Shown here: one piece after another, positions 25,019 through 38,400 of the stretch | How the letters are laid out: the number at the start of each line of letters is the position of its first letter | How positions within the stretch are numbered: the stretch's first letter is position 1 | Source: Chlorocebus sabaeus | Taxonomy: Eukaryota > Chordata > Mammalia > Primates > Cercopithecidae | NCBI RefSeq assembly: GCF_047675955.1 | Contig: NC_132912.1 | Coordinates: 15,660,500-15,724,499, forward strand | Length of the DNA: 64,000 nt | Direction of reading: 5' to 3' | The notes under the pieces: generated by a model | Told to the model about the DNA's origin: nothing | The model's input: the letters and a program-made list of their open reading frames with translations, nothing else | The model's database searches: none | Translations under genes and position numbers: made by a program

Positions 25019-28000
25019 CCCTGGGCCCTCACCTCACACCAGATATAACAATTACCTTATAATTATAGCTCCAAGTGTAAAACCTGAAATTATACAACTC
25101 CTAGAAGAAAATACAGGTAAAAATCTTTGTGACTTTGGAACAGCGTTATTTGAAATTAGGACACAAAGAACACAAACAATTAAAAAATCAACTGGATTTC
25201 ATCAAACTTTTGCTCCTTGAACATCGCTGTTAAGGAAATATAAACCCAAACTATATACTGGGAGAAAATAATCACAGGACACATATTTGGTAAATGGCTT
25301 TTTATCCAGAATATACAAAGAACTTCTACAACTCGATAATAAGGAGACAGAAAACCCAATAAATGGGTAAAAGATTTGAAGGAACACTTCACCAAAAATG
25401 AGATATTGATGGCAAATAAGCACTGAAAAGTTGCCCAATGTAACTAGTCATTAAGCAAATGAAAACTAAAACCTCAGCAGTACACTATAAGCTTACTAGA
25501 ATGACTAAATACAAACCAACATAAAGCACATGCTGGCAAAAATGGCTCATGACGACGACTCTCATGCATGACTGATGGGAGTGAATAATGGAAACAGTAT
25601 TGCCTTTCTGGAAAACAGTTGCACAGTTTCCTGTAAAGATACACTTATCATACAACTCAGTAATTACATTTGTGAGAGCAAATATTCCAACAAAGATCTG
25701 CACATGAATACTTATAGCAGCTTTATTCTTCATAGCTCAAACTGAAGACAACTCAAATGTTCACCAACAAGTGAACGGATGAACAATTCACTGGATGTCC
25801 ATCCATACAATGGAATACTTCTCAGCAGTAAAGAGAAATCATCATAGCAAAGACTTGGAACCAACCGAAATGCCCATCAATGATAGACTGGATAAAGAAA
25901 ATGTGGCACATATACACCATGGAATACTATGCAGTCATAAAAAAAGGATTTCATGTCTTTTGCAGGGACATGGATGAAGCTGGAAACCATCATTCTCAGC
26001 AAACTAACACAGGAACAGAAAACCAAACACCACATGTTCTCACTCCTAAGTGGGAGTTGAACAATGAGAACACATGGACACAGGGAAGGGAACATCACAC
26101 AGCGGGGCCTGTCAGAGGATGGAGGGTTTGGGGAGGGAGAGCATTAGGAGAAATACCTAATGTAGATGACGGGTTGATGAGTGCAGCAAGCCATCATGGC
26201 ACGTGTATACCTATGTAACAAACCTGCACATTCTGCACATATATCCCAGAACTTAAAGTATAATAATAAAAGTATATATATAAAAAGAAATTGTCTCTGA
26301 TACATCCAAGAACATAGATGTTTCTCAAGTGCATGAGGTTAGGTGGAAGAAGCTAGCATCATTCCCAATGACTTATATGACATTATAGATGGAAAAAGGC
26401 AAAACTATAGTGACAGAAAATAGGTGAAGGTTGCCAGGGTCTCGGGGTGGGGAAGGGTTGATTATAAAGTAGTCCAAAAGAACTACGTGGAGTGATGGTA
26501 CTGTTCTATATTGTATGTTCTTTCCATGTCATAACTTCTTCAACTAGACACCTAAAAAGGATGAATTTTACTTTATGTAATTTATATTCCAATAAATCTG
26601 CTTTTCAAAAACCCCACAAACTCCATAAACTGTTGAAAGATACTGGCAATCTTTGTAACTGATAAAGGATTAGTGCCTTAACTCTAGAATAGAAAAGAAT
26701 TTCTATACACTAATGAGAAAAAGTCAACTCTTTTAGTAGAACTATGTGCAAAAAAGGCTGGGTGTGGTGGCTCATGCCTGTAATCCCAGCACTTTGGGAG
26801 ACCAAGGCAGGTGGATCACCTGAGGTCCAGAGTTTGAGACCAGGCTGGCCAACATGGCGAAACCCCATCTCTACTAAAAATACGTAACACCAAACTCTTT
26901 TTGGTGTTGTGTACCAGGGGACTGCAAGTTAAAGTAAGGTATCATTTCTTATCCACCATTCTGGCTCAAAAACCTGATCATGTTGAGAGTTAGCTGACAG
27001 TGTGGGGAAACGGAAACTTCACCCACTTCTTACGGGAGTGTAATTTGGCATAAGTATTTTGAAAAAGACTTTGGTATTATGTCGTAAAGTTAAATAGAGC
27101 CTACTCTCTCATCCTAAATTTCCACTTCTAAGCGTATCCTCTGCTGACATTCTTCTCCATGTGTACTGGAAGATATGTACAAAAAACAATTGCAAAAAGG
27201 TAAATAATAAAAGCCCTGCATTTTCGTCAAGAGTAGAATAGATAAATAAATTATGGTATATTTTTGCCAGGCACGGTGGCTCAGGCCTGTAATAATCCTA
27301 GCACTTTGGGAGGCTGAGGCGGGCAGATTCACCTGAAGGCAGGCGTTCGAGACCAGCCTGGTCAACATGGTGAAACCCTGTCTCTACTAACAATACAAAA
27401 ATTAGCCAAGCATGGTGCATGCCTGTTATCCCAGCTACTGAGGAGGCTGAGGCCCAAGAATCACTTGAACCCAGGAGGTGGAGGTTGCAGTGAGCCAAGA
27501 TCAGCCTGGGTGACAGAGTGAGGCCCAGTCTCAAAATAAAGTAAAATAAGATAAACTATGATATAGTTTTACAATGTAACACTCAGGCAGTTGATATGAA
27601 TGACTTACAGGCATGTGCACTAAAATGAATCTCAAAAACATTGGTTTGAGTGGAAAAAAATCAGAAACATACATAGAATATGATTTTATGTAGATAAGTT
27701 TCAAAAAACAATATCCCAGGCAGGATAGATAGCATGATCATTTCAAAGCATGAGCTCTGGAGACAGTTGCCTATATTTACTAGTTTAACCTTCAACTCCT
27801 TGGGCCACAATTCCCTCACCTGTACAAGGAGGATACTAGTTCATTTTAAGATGGGCTAACTTGGAGTAGCACCCAGAAAGGAACGGTACATGTTAGACAT
27901 TGCTATTATTTTCTAATCCGACAGGGGGCGCCCCAGAGGCACCAGGACAGCAGGGCAGGACCCATGGCAGCACTGGCTCTGCCTGCAGAAATACCAGCTG

Positions 28001-29461
28001 TCATCACGGAAGCTTGTAAACCACCGTGGAAAAGGAAGGAAACCAGGATTCTGGAACCCCAGTGACAACTTGGTCCAAAATACCAGTTGACATTTTTAGC
28101 CAATGTCATTGTTTTGAAAAACAATGAGTTGTTTGTTCAAAACCAGATTGTGATTTTCTGAATCCGTGATTGTTCTGAAAAACCAGAATCATCAGGAAAA
28201 AAAAAAAAAAAAAAAAAAAAAAATCAATGAATTCCAACTTCATTCAAGATAAGAACTACACACAACCCATTTCTGATTTCTTTTTCCCCCAGGCATGGAT
28301 TTTGCAGCTGGTTGTCATTTCCTTGACCCTTTTCCCCCTGTCTCTCAATTGATTGCTTATTGGCACCTTCCTTAAAGAATAGGACCAAAGAAAAAAGATA
28401 TAAAATATAGATCCAATCAACCCTTGCATCTGAGAGTTAGTCATTTATTAAACTCCAGATGTGGCGTGGTAAGGCTAAAATGTCATCATGCTAAAATAAT
28501 TATTGGAGAATTGAGACTTTTTTCCAGGGAATCACATGGTTGTCTATTTTATTAGGCTTCTTATCAACTGGTTTTTATAGTTTGATTACTGCACTGTCAA
28601 TTTGGGGAATAAAGTGATTTCTTTTTTTTTTTGAGACAGAGTTTCACTCTTGTCACCTAGGCTGAAGTGCAATGGCACGATCTTGGCTCACTGCAACCTC
28701 TGCCTCCCGGGTTCAAGTGATTCTCCTGCCTCAGCCCCCTGATTAGCTGGGACTATACGCTTGGCTAATTTTTGTATTTTTAGGAGAGACGGGGTTTCAC
28801 GATGTTGGCTAGGCTCGTCTCAAACTCCTGACCTCAGGTGATCTGCTCACTGGATTACAGACATGAGCCACCACACCTGGCATAAAGTGATTTCTTGTTT
28901 TAATATTCTTGGAGTTAATTATTATTTAGGGTTTACTCTGCTTTCCAATGGAAGGCTAATAACAATCAGTAGAAAAGAGTGAAAATTAATATCCAAAATG
29001 AACTGTGATCTCTAATGCATCAGGAAAATTCCACATCGTTTTCACTAGTATTTTATCTTAACCCTACATACAGAAGGCTATAATACTATTACAATGCGTT
29101 GCTTACTACTTACCCTCTTATTTCCACCTGCGCTACAGCAGTGATGTTGATTTGCAGGCTCACAGAATTGCTGTCTGGATTGTCCTTGTTGGAACTAAAA
29201 CACAGGGACATGTGATTTAAATCTATCTGCTCAGATGTATTATTACAATATATGATCATAAACATTCTGTATATCACAGGAGCAACACATATTACTAACC
29301 TGATCATTCAGGAAACAAGTGTATTCATTCTCCAAAATCATAACCATTTGTACAGAGAAATGCTAAGATCTTTGAGGATCAATAGTAATGTAACAGCTAT
29401 CTATGAAGAGACACTCTATCTGGAAATACAATAGATATCTGGATAAACTAACACTTCTTCT

Positions 29462-29492
<31 letters not shown>

Positions 29493-32400
29493 GAGATGGA
29501 GTCTCCCTCTGTTGCCAGGCTGGAGTGCAGTGGCTCAGTCTCAGCTCACTGCAACCTCTGACTCCCCAGTTCAAGCAATTCTCCTACTTCAACCTCCCAG
29601 GTAGCTGGAACTACAGGCACACGCCACTATGCCCAGTTAATTTTTGTATTTCTTTTTTTTTTTTTTTTTTTTTTTTTTGAGGCGGAGTTTCGCTCTGTCA
29701 CCCAGGCTGGAGTGCAGTGGCCGGATCTCAGCTCACTGCAAGCTCCGCCTCCCGGGTTCACGCCATTCTCCTGCCTCAGCCTCCCGAGTAGCTGGGACTA
29801 CAGGCGCCCGCCACCTCGCCCGGCTAGATTTTTGTATTTTTTAGTAGAGACGGGGTTTCACCGGGTTAGCCAGGATGGTCTTGATCTCCTGACCTCGTGA
29901 TCCGCCCGTCTCGGCCTCCCAAAGTGCTGGGATTACAGGCTTGAGCCACCGCGCCCGGCCTAATTTTTGTATTTCTAGTAGAGACGGGATTTCACCATGT
30001 TGGCCAGGATGATCTCAATCTCTGTACCTCATGATCCGCCCACCTCAGGCTCCCAAAGTGCTGGGATTACAGGTGCGATCCACCATGCCTGGCCAAAACT
30101 AACACTTTTTTAAATGGCTAAACCAAAAAGGTATTGAACTGAGTTCATTTTGCAACTTCTACCTTGGACAAATTCCTTAACAACTCTGTGCATATCATGT
30201 TCATTGCCCATTAAGTAGGAAGTGACAGCACAGCCAACTCCTGATTTTTCTTGCTAATAAAGGGAAGAGCTGGCATGAATAATGCAGAGAAACACATAAT
30301 CAAAACAGCATTTGTGTTTGGCTCTGGGATGCATCATACCATACATTGGCTTGGCAGCAATTTCATCTTCCTTACGGGTTATTTCTTAAGTTAGTGTTAA
30401 AATAAGCATCTATTCACTGCATACTCAGCAGATAACTAGGACAAGGAGTTGGAGGGTATTTTAAAAGACAAGTTTAAATTACACACTTTTCATTACCCAC
30501 AATGCCCTGAATATAGACCCAAGGAAGTTGGGAAGTTCATAAACAGGCAATTAGGAGATGACATGGATATTTACAAAATGCATTAAGAGTGTCTAGATAG
30601 AAGGTGTGTGTTTAACAACACTTCTTTGAACAGTGACAAAATTATTTTTTAAGTTGGCTGGGGTTTTTTCTCTCCAGCAAATATAATTAGATATGAAACA
30701 ACTTTTAAAAATGCATGGGTTTCAAAATGCATGTGCTATGAGGAAAATAAAACATACTTCACAAAGAGTCTCAACCAGTAACTGGGTTTTGAAGGCAGCT
30801 TCTATCTGCATTTTATAATCCTAATTATGCTTTTACTGAAGTCACTAAAAACTTAGGCAGCTTTTAGCAAACCGAGACACAGCCACATCACCAATAACAG
30901 GTCATGTTTATATTCAGGAGTCGTTAGGAAGAGAAGGCGTCCTCCTTTTTTGTCATCAAATCTCACTCTGATTCGATGGACAAGCTCTAGCACCAAGAGG
31001 ATGGTAATGGGGTAGGTTCTGACTAGCTTTTGAAGCTTTCCAAATGTGAAAGCTGGAAAGGATATGATAAAATTCTGCTTTCAAAGCAGGAGGAGGCAGA
31101 ACTGTTCCCATGATGCTTTTGAGAAGTCCTGGCCGATTGTATATACTGATAAGACAACTTAAACTGCAACCACACATAAAAGATATAAACAGGCAAATGT
31201 CAGGCTCATTTCCTGGAATGGAGCATCGCCACTAAATCCATGACTGAGCTTAAGGGACTTGTTCCAGAGGCTGAACCCCAGTTTCCAGGCCATTTTATTA
31301 AGATCACATCTGGGGAGGATCAGTCAACTAAAAAAATGTCTGTGTGTGTTATTAAAGCAGTATTCTGAATTCTAACCACTAAGAAGTAATTAAGTAATTT
31401 TACTTATTGTAGACTTTATGGTTCTAAATATATTATGAGTAATTCTTTAGCTTGGAAATTTAAATATATTTTTGCCACAGATTAACCAGACTTTTTCCTA
31501 TTTCTAGTTCACTACTGCTTGGCAGCTGTGGAAATTAGAATTATGAAAAAACAAAGTTTCATATATATAAGTTATTGCATAATTCTATTGTATTTTCTTC
31601 CCAAGTGGTTTAAATAACACACTTTTCATTACCCACAATACTGTGAATATGTAAATAGACATTGAATATTGAAATTATCCTTGAAAACAAGTCTAACACT
31701 AGGCTTTTAGAGGCTGTTTTGAAATGCGGCAAGAACAGCAGCAGACTCTGAGTCCAGACCTTCTAGTCGGCTAATCAAAATCATCTTTTGTCACACAGAC
31801 TTGCCATGACACTTGCTACTGCATACCAGTGGTGTCAGCAAAATCTCCTGGTAAGAAAGGAACCAGTCTTGATAAATAACTTGGATGCTTCCTTGACCTC
31901 TTTCCTGAAAGGAAAGCTCCCTCACTAATACCACTGCTACATCCAAACAAGCCATCCATCACCGCCATGGAAGCTGAACTATTTAAACTGTTGGTGCTGG
32001 TTCTACACAAAGAATGATGAATTTCCTCTCTACAACTGCACCCTATGTTATATACTATGGATAGACTTGTTTTTCACTTTATTACTCCAATGCTATTTTC
32101 TTTTTCCTTACTATTTCCTATTTCCTGTATTCTAACATTCCCTCTATGCTTTCTGTGGTCTTTGGAATGTCAGCAAAGATAACACAGTATTCATCCCACC
32201 ATTACTAAGGAAGTAACTCTGAGATGGTTACCAAGACCTGTTTGTATGTGGCAATTGCAATCTGAGACCCATTGGACACAGGGAGGAAAATGTTTATGTC
32301 ATGTAGAGTGAGGGCATGGAGAGATCGCTTAATGCAAATATTTGGTAACAGGAAATACTTTAAGTTTATTAACATATAAAGCCCATTTCTCTCTTGACTT

Positions 32401-35400
32401 CTATTTGTGGAAAAGGGATTCATTAAATGCAGGTCATGGCAGTCAATATATGCCTGTAAGAGTTTAGACTTCAGAACATTTGGTTTAATTTATTTTTGGT
32501 TTAAACACATTTAAACCAAATGCAAAACCATCCATCTACATCCTTATTTACAGCTTTGGAGTCAGCCAGCAAACCAGGCAGATAAATGCTCAGCTCTCAA
32601 ATACCCTAGTAACTGAATTTTTACAGTGTTTTACTCAAATACGGTATTTTTTTTTTTTTTTTTTAGATGGGGTCTCACTCTTACGACCCAGGCTGGAGTG
32701 CAGTGGCGCAATCCTGACTCACTGCAACCTCCGCCTCCCAGGTTCAAGCAATTCCCCAGCCTCAGCCTCCAGAGAAGCTGGGACTACAGGCGTGCACCTG
32801 TACTTTTATTAGAGGAAAGGTTTCACCATGTTGGCTAGGTTGGTCTTGAACTCCTGACCTCAAGTGATCCACTTGCCTTGGACTCCCAAAATGCTTGGAT
32901 TACAGGCGTGATCCACTGTGCCCGGCCTCAAACACTGTATTCTTGCTTTTATACCTATAATGTATGTTTTGGGAATTTAATGCTATATGTATATTCCAGT
33001 TCTTTCTGCATTTCTGCATTTTTATATTTTTTTAGGGTAATGTTAAAATAGTCATAAGTAGAAATGGAATGTAATCAGTCATGACCCTTTGTTTTAGATG
33101 AAGGGGAATGTTAAAAATGTGGCCATTTCTATTTTACAGCAGATTTGGCACTTCATTACTGAATTCATTATTTAAATGATGATCTACAGGATGGACTTGG
33201 GGAAAGCATCTAGAACACTACCTAGTGTCTTTTGCTTCTTAGATGAACTACTAATTGCATCCATTCTCTTTTGTAACTTCAACCAAGAGTGAGGAGGAAA
33301 TATCAATGAATTTGCTTTGTACCAGACTTCCTTTCTGTACAAAGGTTGTGTATTTTGTGAGAGATGTCTCTTTCCCCAGGTGACACAAAACTTCATGTCA
33401 GTGGAGGATCAATGGCACAGACAATGATGGAGAGGAATAGAAACTTCAGGTTACTGTCTGGAGGGATGATGGTCCTTTGCTATGACATGTTTTCTGTTTT
33501 TGTTTTTGTTTTTGTTTCTGTTTTATTTTTCTTAAGATACTTAGAAATATCAACAGAAGATTTCCAAAATAAAAATATTTAGGGCTTCCTATACCTTTAA
33601 TATATTTTTATAGATACAAAGAAATGATTTAACATGCTTTAGGTAAAATGAAGGAATATTACAGAAGAATTCATTCCATTTGTATCCCATCACTAAATTT
33701 TATCCAGATTCTAAAAACCTAAAATTCAGCAGAAAATTTCTAAGTTAAATTCAAGAAAGACTTCATTAAGGTCAGAAATAAACACCTAAGGTAAGTTGAG
33801 AAAACTTTCCTCCCTAGAAATCTATCACAAAGTTTGGAGTGGGAGAGTAATTTGTGACATGGGTTGTGGATTTTAAAAATCTGCTACATTCTTACAGACT
33901 TTATACATTTTTAAAAAATTCTAAGCCTTTTACTTAAGTAGTTATTTAAAAAGTAATCCATTGCATGGAGTCATTATTCTAAAAGTTATCACACTCTAAT
34001 GATACTTCTTGCAAGATATTAAGATAAACTTAGAAATTAACCATCTTGCACACTAGTATTTGAGACTCAAATTGTGGATACTGATTTCATATTCATTTAA
34101 TGGTTAGAGTAAGGGTTCAACATGCCAGGCAAGGTATAACTAAATACAGAAGGCTTGCATGTCCTGTTTACATCAGTGTTTTTCAAACTTTTTAAGCTGC
34201 AGACCGCAAAAAATATATACCTCTCACTAGACATCTTACTACACATATTTATACTTACTGAAAGGAACATTTCATGAGCTGTACTAGTATATACTATATT
34301 ATATTATATTGTATGTTAATTTCCATTCAATTTCCTTTTAATATGGGTCTAGAGCCATTAAACTGATTCCATTACCCAGTTAATGGGTTTAAGTTCACAG
34401 CTGGAAGCCCCAGTCCAAATGCCACACTACTTTCTTCAGGTCTTCTTTTTCACAAAATATTATTTTCAGCCACAAAGGAGCAAACAGGATAGGTGGTAAG
34501 AAGACGAAGTCACAGTTGAATTCTCGAACAGTGTCAGCCTTAGAAAAGAGAGGCAGCTACCTATATGGCTCGGCTTATCATTGCTAGAGAAGGGTTTGCC
34601 CTCAAAATAGAGTATCTCACCTGCATCCTGCCACAGTGCTCACAGGTAAGCCGTCAGAGATTCATTCATTCTTGGAAATTGAAGAGACTTCGGGATTGTC
34701 AATGCAAAATCTATGCTTTTTTTGCACAGATTTTGTTCTCAGGGACTAGCTGATGCCCAGCAGAGAGCATGGAGTTAGGGTGGGGAAAGGCATGCACTTT
34801 GGAATGAGGAAAAGCGGAAGTAAAGCAGGTGGGAGGGTGCCCAGGACAAAATTTTGCTGTCTCATAACTTGGTCTATATAATTTAATCTCTTTTTCAAAA
34901 CCCCTAAAATGTTGAAATTACTGAAATAATTGAGGAAAACAAAGAATAAATGGGCTGTGAAAGTCTGGGTTCTAATTTCAGATGAGCTTTTAAGGCCAAG
35001 GACCTTGACAGGTGGCATCATTTCACTGTGGATCTCTTTTCTGTTGAGTGCTGTCAATAATATAGGCAGGTAAAGTTGTCTAACCTTCTGATTTGGAGAT
35101 CGAAATTAATGCTCATGTTTGTTTTCTCGAGACGTGGAACTGCAAATCGGAGGCCCAGGGAATACTAAAAAAGAAAATAAAATCACACAGGACATAAAGT
35201 TATTACATGAGAGTAGCTTGTACACAACATCAAAATATTTTGTAAATCATTCCTGCAAAACCCCACCCTGGATCACTGTAACTCTCTCCTTTGTTCTGCT
35301 TCTAACCCAGGTGGCTGAGAGCCAAGAGAAGTCATGCAATGAACTGCAGGCCCCAGAAGATTCAGGTTACAGTACAGGTTGGTTCTCTCTCTCCATTTAG

Positions 35401-38400
35401 TTCTGTACTGCCTCCTCTCTTGCCACCTTTTTGTGTGTTAAATTGAAAATAATCCAAATACATGAGAAGACACTGATTGATTGACTGATTGATTGATTGA
35501 GACAGGGTCTCGCTCCATCCCCCAGGCTGGAGTGCAGTAGTGCGAGCGTGGCTCACTGCAGCCTCGACTTCAGGCTCGAGTGATCCTCCTTCCTTAGCCT
35601 CCCAAGTAGCAAGGGCCACAGGTGCACACCACCACACAGTTAACTTTTTTGTTATTTGTAGAGACAGAGTCTAGTCTGGTCTTGAACTCCTGATTTCATG
35701 CAATCCTCCTGCCTTGGCCTCCCAAAGTGCTGGGATTACAAGCATGAAACACCACACCTGCCAGAAATTGACTTAGAAAACTATGATGCTTCTGTTTGAT
35801 GGACATTTATGTAGTCATTGAAATTATAGCTGTGAAGTCAACGCAACAATATGGAAAATGCTTCTAATGTAATAACGATCAACAATGAATGAAGGTTACA
35901 ATGTTTATGTGCAATGCTCCTCAGCTATGGTTTTAAAAGTCTACAAATCAAAAAATTCTTCTACAGTACAGGAGCGTGGATGTATTATAGGAAAATGTTT
36001 CAGAATAATATGTTCTAGTTGAGGTTACAGTTACATGGATTATTTTTTCCTTTTAAATTTTTCCAAATTTTTAAAACTGCATTTACTATTTTCATAACCT
36101 GTAAATAGATAAAAACATGGGGAAAATAAATTCAATGGTGATATAAATAAGGAAGTAAAAATAATAGTTAACACATCTGTAATATTATGTTACTTACTCT
36201 TCCAAGCACTGTACTATGCCTTACACACGTGATCTCATGTAATCCCAAAAAGCACTCTGGGGTAGGGGCTGTTGTTGCTGACATTATACAATGGAGCAAC
36301 AACCTGAGGATTAGAGAGATGAAGTACCTTGCTCCAGGTGCAGTGCAAATAAACTACAGAGCTAGAATTTAAATCCCTGTAAGCTAACTTTCAAATCTGT
36401 TGTCACAGCCACTATAGTATCAGAATCAAACCATTAACAAAAACTCATATTCACATGAAGCAGTAATAATAGGAACTAATAATAAATCATCTCTTTTGTC
36501 ATAAATCAGCAGCACCAGTTCACCAGCCCTTGCCGAATGTGCTTCAAATCATGTACCATCCTAATGGCTTTACATTTGTCATATCATTCATTGCTCCAAA
36601 CACTCCTATAGGTAGGTGTTTTCTCATTTCAGTGTGACTTGCTCAAAGTATCACAGCTGATAAAAGGTATAGCCGGTATTTAAACCCAGATGTGTCTTAA
36701 TTGTAAGGCATTATGTCCCAGCAAGGATTATTTTATTTTATTTTATTTTATTTTTTTGAGACAGAGTCTTGCTCTGTCGCCCAGGTTGGAGTGCAGTAGC
36801 ATGATCTCAGCTTACTGCAACCTCCACCTCCCGGGTTCAAGTGATTCTCCTGCCTCAGCCTCCCGAGTAGCGGGGATTATAGGTGTGCACCACCACGCCC
36901 AGCTATTTTTTGTATTTTTAGTAGAGACGGGGTTTCATCATGTTGGCCAGGCTGGTCTCATACTCCTAACCTCGTGATCCACCCGCCTTGGCCTCCCCAA
37001 GTGCTGGGATTCCAGGCGTGAGCCAACGCACCTGGCCAGATGAATTTTTTAATAATTCCAAAGGAGCAATTTTCTATCAGCCTCTTCTCTCTTTTTCAGA
37101 AGACTTTTAGCTTTTACTTGCCTTTTCTACTTGAAGAACTCCTAAATCACGCCTCAAAGCTCAGGACAGGAGATATCTCCTGTAATACATTCTCTGATCC
37201 TATGGGCTGGGCCAGGCAAAATTGTTCTCCTTTTTATTTTCTGTCTCCTTTTTTACCACTCTTCCACCACTCAACTTATGACACTGCTAATTTTGAGTTT
37301 CTTATTGAGTGAAGGTTGTATGTTTTTATCTTTATATTGCCAGACTCTAGCTTAGAACCTGGTTTATAGAAGCAGTGCAATAAAAATTGCCAAAAGAGGC
37401 TGGGCGCAAGGGTGGCTGACTCCTGTAATCCCAGCACTTTGGGAGGCCAAGGTGGGCGGATCACAAGGTCAGGAGTTCAAGACCACCTAGCCAACATTAT
37501 GAAACCCCATCTCTACTAAAATACAAAAATTAGCCGAGTGTGGTGGTGAGTGCCTGTAATCCCAGCTACTCGGGAGGCAGAGGCAGGAGAATCGCTTGAA
37601 CCCAGGAGGCAGAGGTTGCAGTGAGCCGAGATTGTGCCATTGCACTCCAGCCTGGGCAATAGAGTGAGACTCCATCTCAAAACAAAACAAAAAAAATTGC
37701 CAAAATTGCCGAAAAATGAGAGTTTGTTTTTTTTGCTTATTTCCAGTGATAGAAAACTTACTGTTTTCTTACGCTACCTAATGTTGGTTTTCATTATAGA
37801 ACAATCAGCATGGGACAAAGACCCATTGAAGATGTGACAATTTCATATTGGTAAGAGGTGCATGTGTCCTTAACCAGTACCAAACACCAGATCTCATGGC
37901 ATTGATTTTAAAGCGCTTTCACTGACACCACCATTTAAAAAAAAATTTTCCCACGAGAAAATTTGCAACTTGTTATGAATCTTATTGCCATATAAATATC
38001 TTATATTACTATAGCTACTCTATGGAAATGACTTTACTATTTAAAAATCAGAAGTAAAACTTCTGAATACTACCTTGAATATTTTGTTAAGTTAAAATAC
38101 AAAGTCACTTGAAAATGATTTTCAAAAGATATTAGATAGAACTAAACATTCCTGGCAATTTATGATGCTTTTAAAATCTTTAGCACTGCTTTTCCATTTG
38201 GAATTTTACCACAACCCACTGAGAGTATTCTTTTTAAAGTGCAAAATGAAGAAGAATATAAATCAAAGTGTTTTATAACAAAACAGAATGCAATAAAATT
38301 TGATGTGTTTAATGGCATTAAAGAACGAGATAAGAAAGCTATTAGGTTTCTTCTACTATAGACTTCAGAGATAAATGAATATAAACAATTTACTTCCCTG

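Larger units (their letters stand above)
26616..27720 (+). mobile_element. Second old L1 copy, ORF2 end, with Alu insertions
   Basis: ORF2 C-terminal sequence appears again (GACTGCAAGTTAAAGTAAGG, TACGGGAGTGTAATTTGGC), so a separate copy follows the first. Alus at 26755-26884 and 27265-27535 interrupt it. Confidence 0.75.
17997..29113 (-). other. ITGA8: ITGA8 intron, about 11 kb
   Basis: It is dominated by LINE-1 sequence: an antisense old L1 (20310-21170) and a nested L1/LTR/Alu block (22265-27720). 17997-20310 has only small microsatellites at 18328-18340 and 19531-19555. 21170-22265 is AT-rich with nothing recognised. 28224-28608 is unique. Confidence 0.85.
29195..35084 (-). other. ITGA8: ITGA8 intron, about 5.9 kb
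   Basis: It contains the nested Alu pair (29457-30094) and one Alu at 32647-32927. The stretches 30108-32646 and 32928-35084 are mostly unrecognised. They include a pair of 43-base direct repeats about 1.1 kb apart (30472 and 31608) and a possible hAT relic near 34170. Confidence 0.85.

Noticed and set aside
25880..26218. 112-codon plus-strand ORF
   Set aside because: It is the end of L1 ORF2 and 3' UTR in a primate L1 copy. Equivalent frames at 2117-2311 and 61306-61488 have the same origin.
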